From contig JAITOI010000027.1 of the NCBI GenBank assembly GCA_031289995.1, positions 1 to 6,816 of the forward strand: a DNA stretch of 6,816 nt, written 5' to 3'. This document shows, piece after piece, positions 1-3,733 of the stretch. This stretch comes from Prevotellaceae bacterium (GTDB lineage Bacteria; Bacteroidota; Bacteroidia; Bacteroidales; UBA932). Made by a program: the position numbers and the translations under genes. The first letter of the stretch is position 1. Each line of letters starts with the position of its first letter. The notes beneath the pieces were generated by a model. The model searched no databases, was not told where the DNA came from, and saw nothing but the letters and a program-made list of their open reading frames with translations.

Positions 1-57
1 AGCACCCGTGCGCACGGCAGGACGATTGGAATAGCACCTCAAAAAAAGATTTAGCCC
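1..57. repeat. Partial copy of dispersed MITE-like repeat (right arm)
   Basis: This segment aligns to 1573-1623 in direct orientation. Positions 1-48 match 1573-1620 at about 42 of 48 bases, and a 6-base segment (about 49-54) is absent from the second copy. Positions 29-56 are also the reverse complement of 1466-1493 with only one mismatch in 28 bases. The segment is cut by the window edge, so the left arm and centre of this copy are not visible. It lies 3' of rubrerythrin. Read on the minus strand it supplies a T7 run that could help end that transcript, but I see no clear stem in front of it. Confidence 0.75.
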
Positions 58-69
58 ATTCTCCGCCGC

Positions 70-91
70 AATCGCGCAATCGCAAATCGCA
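70..91. repeat. Short tandem repeat, AATCGC units of 7-8 bp
   Basis: Three successive units are visible: AATCGCGC, AATCGCA and AATCGCA. The array ends three bases before the rubrerythrin stop codon, that is, just 3' of the gene on the minus strand. It is one of several different 7-8-bp tandem repeats at gene ends in this window. Confidence 0.6.
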
Positions 92-94
92 CTC

Positions 95-667
95 CTAAAA
101 ATTCTCCGCCAGCACCTCAAAGTAAGCCTGCGGATGCCTGCACGCGGGGCAAGACTGCGGGGCTTCGGCAGCCTCGTGGATGTAGCCACAGTTGCGGCAC
201 TTCCACATGATGCGGCTATCCTTTTTGAACACTACGCCAGCCTCGAGGTTGGCCAGCAGCTTGCGGTAGCGCTCCTCGTGGTGCTTTTCCACCGTGCCCA
301 CCAGCGTAAACGTGGCGGCAATGGCGTTGAAGCCCTCGCTCTTGGCAACCTCTGCCCAGTCCTTGTAGAGCTCCGACCATTCCTCGTGCTCGCCATCGGC
401 GGCGGCCAGCAGGTTTTGGTTCGTGTTGCCAATCAGACCTGCCGGAAATGCGGCGGTGATTTCCACTGCGCCGCCCTCCAAGTACTTGAAGAAAAGCTCG
501 GCGTGCTCCAGCTCGTTGGCTGCGGTTTCGGCAAACAGCGCCGAAATTTGCTCGTAGCCCTCTTTTTTTGCCACCTTGCTGAAGAAGGTGTACCTGTTGC
601 GTGCCTGCGATTCGCCGGCGAACGCTTTTAGCAGATTTTTTTCAGTCTGCGTTCCCTTGATGCTCAT
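95..667 (-). CDS. rbr: Rubrerythrin
   Basis: Rubrerythrins are cytoplasmic non-haem di-iron peroxidases that reduce hydrogen peroxide to water with electrons from rubredoxin or NADH-linked reductases, protecting anaerobes from oxidative stress. This 190-residue protein has the usual full length. The N-terminal ferritin-like four-helix domain (about 1-140) shows the expected carboxylate and histidine ligands: E19 (in AGES), E52-x-x-H55 (NELEH), E93 and E96 (GEHEEW), and E127-x-x-H130 (VEKHH). The C-terminal rubredoxin-like domain has C157-x2-C160 and C173-x2-C176 for one iron, with the family ending HPQAYFEV. The ATG at 667 gives a standard N-terminus, MSIKGTQTEKNLL. The leader is A-rich with no Shine-Dalgarno site, which is normal for Bacteroidota. 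The gene starts 65 bp after the pcm stop on the same strand and no good promoter motif lies between, so co-transcription is likely. No key residue is missing. Confidence 0.97.
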   Translation of the reverse strand: MSIKGTQTEKNLLKAFAGESQARNRYTFFSKVAKKEGYEQISALFAETAANELEHAELFFKYLEGGAVEITAAFPAGLIGNTNQNLLAAADGEHEEWSELYKDWAEVAKSEGFNAIAATFTLVGTVEKHHEERYRKLLANLEAGVVFKKDSRIMWKCRNCGYIHEAAEAPQSCPACRHPQAYFEVLAENF

Positions 668-703
668 GTCTTTTTTTTGTTTTAACGTGTTGAAAATTGT
701 TCC

Positions 704-731
704 TCACTATTCACTATTCACTATTCACTAT
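704..731. repeat. Heptamer tandem repeat TCACTAT x4
   Basis: Four exact, in-register copies of TCACTAT lie between the pcm stop codon (733-735) and the rubrerythrin start. On the minus strand the array reads as AATAGTG-type units. Because the unit is 7 bp and contains TAG and TGA, it places stop codons in all three minus-strand frames. It takes up almost half of the 65-bp gap between the two genes. Confidence 0.9.
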
Positions 732-732
732 A

Positions 733-1386
733 TTAGGCCACCCCTTGCAGCATCGGCACAAACGCGCACTCCTCGTGCAGCGCCCAGCTGCAGGTGTCCT
801 CGCTGAGCTTGCTGAGCACGCGCATCACCAGCTTGCCGTTTTCGTTGGCCAGCGGTATCACCATTTTTCCGCCCACGGCCAGCTGGTCGACCAGCTTGTT
901 GGGCATCGTGCTTGCGCCGCAGGTAACAATAATTTTGTGGAATGGTGCCTGCTCGGGTAGCCCCTCGAAGCCGTCGCCGTACACCAGCACGGGGTGGAAG
1001 CCCATCTGCGATAGCGTTGCTGCGGCCTTGCTGTGCAAGGTTTTTTGCCGCTCAATGCTGAACACATTTGCGCCCATTGCGCACAGCACCGCCGCCTGAA
1101 ACCCAGAGCCGGTGCCGATTTCGAGCACCTTTTCGCCATCGGCTAAGTCGAGCAAATGCGTTTGCCACGCCACGGTTGAGGGCTGCGAAATCGTTTGCCC
1201 GCCTTCGATGGGCGCGGCCGTGTCGGTGTAGGCAATGGCGGCGAGCGCGGGGTCGAAGAAGAAGTGGCGCGGCACCTTGTCCATGGCGCACAGCACCCGC
1301 TCGTCGGCAAATCCGCCGGCACGCAGCGCGTCGAGCATCATCCGGCGCAGCCCTTTGTGGCGATAGGTATCGTTGCAAGCTATCAT
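733..1386 (-). CDS. pcm: Protein-L-isoaspartate(D-aspartate) O-methyltransferase
   Basis: This enzyme (EC 2.1.1.77) transfers a methyl group from S-adenosylmethionine to isoaspartyl residues of age-damaged proteins in the cytoplasm, starting their conversion back to aspartate. The 217-residue length is typical. Visible hallmarks are ERVLCAMDKVPRHFF near 29-43, the substrate-side motif GGQTISQP at 62-69, the SAM-binding motif I VLEIGTGSGFQ at 87-97, an acidic residue after the second strand (E112), YGDGFEGLP at 136-144, and the C-terminal FVPMLQG at 209-215, which matches the FVPL segment of known Pcm proteins. The start DTYRHKGLRR is the form I recall from Bacteroidota Pcm. The ATG at 1386 lies about 19 bp downstream of a TATATTTG -7 element. 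It is the first gene of a probable pcm-rbr unit, joining protein repair to peroxide removal. Confidence 0.96.
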   Translation of the reverse strand: MIACNDTYRHKGLRRMMLDALRAGGFADERVLCAMDKVPRHFFFDPALAAIAYTDTAAPIEGGQTISQPSTVAWQTHLLDLADGEKVLEIGTGSGFQAAVLCAMGANVFSIERQKTLHSKAAATLSQMGFHPVLVYGDGFEGLPEQAPFHKIIVTCGASTMPNKLVDQLAVGGKMVIPLANENGKLVMRVLSKLSEDTCSWALHEECAFVPMLQGVA

Positions 1387-1405
1387 GCTGTTGTTTTTAG
1401 CGGCG

Positions 1406-1413
1406 CAAATATA
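1406..1413 (-). promoter_or_regulatory. Predicted -7 element of pcm promoter (TATATTTG)
   Basis: On the minus strand this reads TATATTTG, an exact match to the Bacteroidota primary sigma -7 consensus TAnnTTTG. It ends 19 bases before the pcm ATG, which suggests a very short leader. I see no convincing TTG at -33, so the call rests on the -7 match and its position. Confidence 0.6.
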
Positions 1414-1527
1414 CGATTAAAAATGATAGGTTGGATTTGTTGGTCGTGATTTTTAATTTTTTTATGGCTAAATCTTTTTTTGAGGTGTTATTCACGGCGG
1501 CGATATGGATAACATGTTGCGCACGGG

Positions 1528-1555
1528 GTAGGGACGCGATTAATCGCGTCCCTAC
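1528..1555. repeat. Perfect 28-bp GTAG palindrome (REP-like)
   Basis: The left half GTAGGGACGCGATT is followed immediately by its exact reverse complement, so all 28 bases form a perfect palindrome centred between 1541 and 1542. It starts with GTAG, the tetranucleotide found at the foot of REP hairpins mobilised by RAYT (REP-associated tyrosine transposase, Y1 family) proteins. No RAYT gene is present in this window. It could form a cruciform or an RNA hairpin, but it is not followed by a T run, so I do not call it a terminator. Confidence 0.8.
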
Positions 1556-1564
1556 ACATTCGGG

Positions 1565-1583
1565 GCACAGGCAACACCCGTGC
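1565..1583 (+). repeat. Small imperfect hairpin in the repeat's right arm
   Basis: GCAC and GG (1565-1571) pair with CC and GTGC (1577-1583) around a CAACA loop with one A-C mismatch. The structure is short. It is listed because the same GTGC segment is shared with the copy at the window start. Confidence 0.35.
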
Positions 1584-1643
1584 GCCATGCAGAACGATTG
1601 GAATAGCGCCTCAAAAAAAGCCCTAAAAAACAAATAAAATACC

Positions 1644-1651
1644 TACCTTTG
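1644..1651 (+). promoter_or_regulatory. Predicted -7 element of lipoprotein promoter (TACCTTTG)
   Basis: TACCTTTG matches TAnnTTTG exactly and lies 16 bases before the ATG at 1668. No clear TTG is found at -33. The upstream position is instead occupied by the A-rich right end of the repeat element, which ends about 20 bp before this motif and might act as an UP-like A tract. Confidence 0.65.
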
Positions 1652-1667
1652 CGAAAATTTTTATGCC

Positions 1668-2036
1668 ATGAAAACACACCTCATCAAACCCATTCTGTGC
1701 GCCGTTTTGCTTGCCTTTTGCGCTTGCCAAAAAGAGGATAGCACGGACACATTTCCCGATTTTGCGCGCGGCAAAAAAGATGGCAATGCTCTTTGCGATT
1801 GCCTCGCCGGCCTCACGGATGCCAGCAGCGAGGCGCAGGCGCTATGCCTAATGCGGCTCGACATCAACGAGCTGATGACCTTTGCTGCCAATGCTGCCAA
1901 CCAGCAAATGCAAGTAACGGACTACCTTGCGGGAGTAATCACTGCGCCCTGCGCAATGGAAGCGCTGATGAATTTCGCGAACTCTGTCGACGTCGAGGAC
2001 TATCCTACGCCGGAAGTAGACCCACCGCAGTATTAG
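1668..2036 (+). CDS. Small Cys-rich lipoprotein, predicted surface-exposed, family not recognised
   Basis: The 122-residue product starts with a lipoprotein signal peptide: positively charged MKTHLIKP, a hydrophobic stretch (9-17), then CAC with C20 as the best lipidation site (A at -1). The mature start C20-Q-K-E-D-S fits the lipoprotein export signal CxK(D/E)2 described for Capnocytophaga, which sends lipoproteins to the outer face of the outer membrane. Surface exposure here is an inference. C18 is a possible alternative, but the F before it fits a lipobox poorly. The mature part has four cysteines, C43-x-C45, C60 and C95, enough for two disulfides, in a mostly helical-looking sequence followed by an acidic, proline-rich tail (VDVEDYPTPEVDPP). 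I recognise no catalytic motif and assign no function. It has its own promoter and terminator, so it is probably monocistronic. Confidence 0.85.
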   Translation: MKTHLIKPILCAVLLAFCACQKEDSTDTFPDFARGKKDGNALCDCLAGLTDASSEAQALCLMRLDINELMTFAANAANQQMQVTDYLAGVITAPCAMEALMNFANSVDVEDYPTPEVDPPQY

Positions 2037-2042
2037 CCAAAC

Positions 2043-2079
2043 GAAGAAGCCGCGCAGCAAGCACGGCTTCTTCATTTTT
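2043..2079 (+). terminator. Intrinsic terminator of the lipoprotein gene
   Basis: GAAGAAGCCG (2043-2052) pairs perfectly with CGGCTTCTTC (2064-2073) around an 11-base loop, followed by CATTTTT. It begins 6 bases after the TAG stop. The genes on either side converge. In the minus direction the stem is followed only by TCGTTTGG, so it should work mainly on the plus strand, though the stem may also protect the 3' end of the esterase transcript. Confidence 0.85.
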
Positions 2080-2107
2080 CATTCCTCATTCCTCATTTTT
2101 CATTCCT
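2073..2107. repeat. Heptamer tandem repeat (CATTCCT/CATTTTT x5) across a stop codon
   Basis: Five in-register heptamers are visible: CATTTTT, CATTCCT, CATTCCT, CATTTTT and CATTCCT. The first supplies the T tract of the lipoprotein terminator. The fourth and fifth run through the esterase TGA stop (2100-2102) into its last two codons (Glu-Glu). On the minus strand the unit reads as AGGAATG or AAAAATG, putting TGA in successive frames. Confidence 0.85.
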
Positions 2108-3548
2108 CCCAATCATCGGTGCGGAACGACGACACCGGCAATCCTTCGGTGCTGAACAGCTCGCCCACCACAAAATCTTTGAACGCATAGCGCACCGCCA
2201 CAGGCCGCCCCGCCGCAGGGCAGCTGAGCGTTACCCAGGGCTGGCGCGAGCTGATCTTGGCGCTGGCGGGATGAAACTTTTTGTCGGCACCTGCCACCTC
2301 AAATTGCGTGAGCTTCTTGCCGTAGCTGGTTAGCCCCATCGGGCAGCTGTCGAAAACGATGGTCGCCGTGCTGTCGTTGTCCACGCGCAGCTCCTTGAAG
2401 GCAGGGCTGGTGGCGGCCATGCCCTTCACGCCGTAGGTGCGGCTCAGCGCCAGCAGCGCCAGCCGCTCGCCGGTGATGGGCTTGTTGGCGGGATGAATGC
2501 AGCGCTCCTCGCCAATGTCCATCAGCACTGCCATGCCGGAGCTGGGAATGGCGGCTTGAGCTTTGCGCTGCGCGTCGCGCAAAAAAGCCGAGTTGAACTT
2601 GCCGCCGTGCTGGTCGGGCTTGGCGTAGAAGTCGTAGTCGTAGGGCGCAATTTGCGCGTAGTAGAACGGGAAATCGCCCAGCCCCCACAGCTTGCGCCAG
2701 CCCGCCACCATTGCGGGAAACAGGCGCTCGTACTGGTCGGCACGCTCGTAGTTGCTCTCGCCCTGATACCAGATGCAGCCGCGAATGCCGAAGCCCACAA
2801 CGGGGTTGAGCATGCCGTTGTAGAGCGTGGTGGGCGTGCGGCTGACGTTTTTTTTGATGCTGGCGGAGTCGGTGTTGATAGCGATTTCGGGAAAATCGGC
2901 GAGCATATTTTTGGTCATCCACGCCTCGGCAGAGGAGCCGCCATAGCTAACGCACACCAGGCCTACAGGCACACCAAGCATGTCGTGCAGCAGCTTGCCG
3001 AAGTGGTAGGCCGTGGCGCTGAAGCTGGCCACCGCTTCGGGCGCAGCCTCGTGCCACTGCGCTGTGCGAGCAAAGTCGCTTTTGACATCCGGCGTTGATG
3101 CGCGCGGCGCGGTGATGAGGCGGATGGCGCTGTTGCGCGAGCGCAGAATGTCGCCGTTGGAGCCAGCGATGGGCTGGTTGCGGAAGCCCTTCATGGGCAT
3201 CTCCATGTTCGACTGGCCGGTGCACAGCCACACCTCGCCCAGCATCACGTTGGTGAGCGTGAGTCCTGCGCCGTCGCCGCTGATGGCTACCTCGTATGGT
3301 CCGCCAGCCTTGCCGGTGGCCACTTTGAGATGCCAGCTGCCGTCGCTGGCTACCGCTACGGTGTAGGTTTTTTCGTTCCACGAAGTCTTCACCGCGAGCG
3401 TTGCGCCCGCTTTGGCCGCACCCCACAGCGCCACCTCGCTCTGCTGTTGCAGCACCATATTGTGGCCGAAAATGCACGGCAGCTTTACCTCCGCAAAGCC
3501 CGACACAGCAAGCGTTGCCAGCGCGCAGGTGAGAATAATTTTTTTCAT
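2100..3548 (-). CDS. Secreted SGNH-type esterase, sialate O-acetylesterase family
   Basis: Members of this family remove O-acetyl groups from sialic acids or from acetylated plant polysaccharides such as xylan; the sequence alone does not say which. The 482-residue protein has a Sec signal peptide (MKKIILTCALATLAVSGFA, cleavage near 19/20), then a beta-rich N-terminal region (about 21-100) starting KLPCIFGHNMVLQQ, as is usual in this family. The catalytic domain shows the nucleophile motif TGQSNMEMP with S113, SYGGSSAEAWM at 201-211, IWYQGESN at 259-266, and a D344-to-H352 segment ending in IHP, where H352 is the likely catalytic base. A C-terminal beta-rich tail (about 380-482) follows. There is no lipobox and no T9SS sorting domain, so a periplasmic location is likely. 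The ATG at 3548 lies about 46 bp after a TATCTTTG promoter motif. It is transcribed alone and diverges from the TPR gene. The downstream heptamer repeat overlaps its final codons. Confidence 0.93.
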   Translation of the reverse strand: MKKIILTCALATLAVSGFAEVKLPCIFGHNMVLQQQSEVALWGAAKAGATLAVKTSWNEKTYTVAVASDGSWHLKVATGKAGGPYEVAISGDGAGLTLTNVMLGEVWLCTGQSNMEMPMKGFRNQPIAGSNGDILRSRNSAIRLITAPRASTPDVKSDFARTAQWHEAAPEAVASFSATAYHFGKLLHDMLGVPVGLVCVSYGGSSAEAWMTKNMLADFPEIAINTDSASIKKNVSRTPTTLYNGMLNPVVGFGIRGCIWYQGESNYERADQYERLFPAMVAGWRKLWGLGDFPFYYAQIAPYDYDFYAKPDQHGGKFNSAFLRDAQRKAQAAIPSSGMAVLMDIGEERCIHPANKPITGERLALLALSRTYGVKGMAATSPAFKELRVDNDSTATIVFDSCPMGLTSYGKKLTQFEVAGADKKFHPASAKISSRQPWVTLSCPAAGRPVAVRYAFKDFVVGELFSTEGLPVSSFRTDDWEE

Positions 3549-3594
3549 TGCAATACGAAATTTAGTAGGTCAAACATTTGCCAAATAGAGGCCG

Positions 3595-3602
3595 CAAAGA
3601 TA
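3595..3602 (-). promoter_or_regulatory. Predicted -7 element of esterase promoter (TATCTTTG)
   Basis: The minus strand reads TATCTTTG, an exact TAnnTTTG match, 46 bases before the esterase ATG. I find no TTG at the expected -33 distance. It lies back to back with the TPR gene promoter in a 185-bp divergent region. Confidence 0.6.
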
Positions 3603-3623
3603 GGCTATTTCTTGGAATAGTAG

Positions 3624-3650
3624 TTTTGGGGAGTTTTTTTTGCCCCAAAA
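3624..3650. repeat. Inverted repeat between divergent promoters
   Basis: TTTTGGGG (3624-3631) and CCCCAAAA (3643-3650) form a perfect 8-bp inverted repeat around an 11-base, T-rich spacer. It lies upstream of both divergent promoters, between the esterase -7 and the TPR -33. That suits an operator for a dimeric regulator, but no regulator gene is nearby. It could also be a chance or remnant hairpin. Confidence 0.5.
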
Positions 3651-3666
3651 AATTCCTCCTCTCTGC

Positions 3667-3696
3667 TTGCTATTTGCTATAAAAAGTGTACCTTTG
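3667..3696 (+). promoter_or_regulatory. Predicted promoter of the TPR gene (-33 TTG, -7 TACCTTTG)
   Basis: TACCTTTG (3689-3696) matches TAnnTTTG exactly, and TTG at 3667-3669 stands 19 bp upstream, the expected Bacteroidota spacing. This is the most complete promoter in the window. The -33 lies within a direct heptamer repeat, TTGCTAT x2 (3667-3680). The ATG follows 37 bases after the -7 element. Confidence 0.75.
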
Positions 3697-3733
3697 CCCT
3701 CCAAAATTTTTGTATTAAACACCCTACGAAACA

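Larger units (their letters stand above)
1466..1623. mobile_element. MITE-like repeat element with inverted arms and palindromic core
   Basis: The left arm (1466-1493) begins GGCTAAATC followed by T7 and GAGG. The right arm (1601-1620) is its imperfect inverse and ends in A7. A second homologous block, GCGCACGGG, lies inside the left arm at 1519-1527 and reappears inverted near 1577-1585. The centre is the perfect palindrome at 1528-1555. The right arm lacks 6 bases present in the partial copy at 1-57. No reading frame resembles a transposase, so the element would be non-autonomous. It fills the divergent gap between pcm and the lipoprotein gene, which begin at 1386 and 1668. I could not identify target-site duplications. 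Alternatively, it could be a non-mobile genome-specific intergenic repeat. Confidence 0.6.

Noticed and set aside
134..631. Long plus-strand open frame opposite rubrerythrin
   Set aside because: It lies antisense to a complete rubrerythrin with all ligands, has no recognisable motif, and arises from GC-rich codon bias.
704..731. Tandem repeat as a CRISPR remnant
   Set aside because: The units are 7 bp and contiguous with no spacers, and there are no cas genes.
1397..1637. Open frames on both strands over the repeat element
   Set aside because: They cover the inverted arms and the palindrome, resemble no protein, and the minus-strand one overlaps the pcm promoter. They are repeat DNA, not genes.
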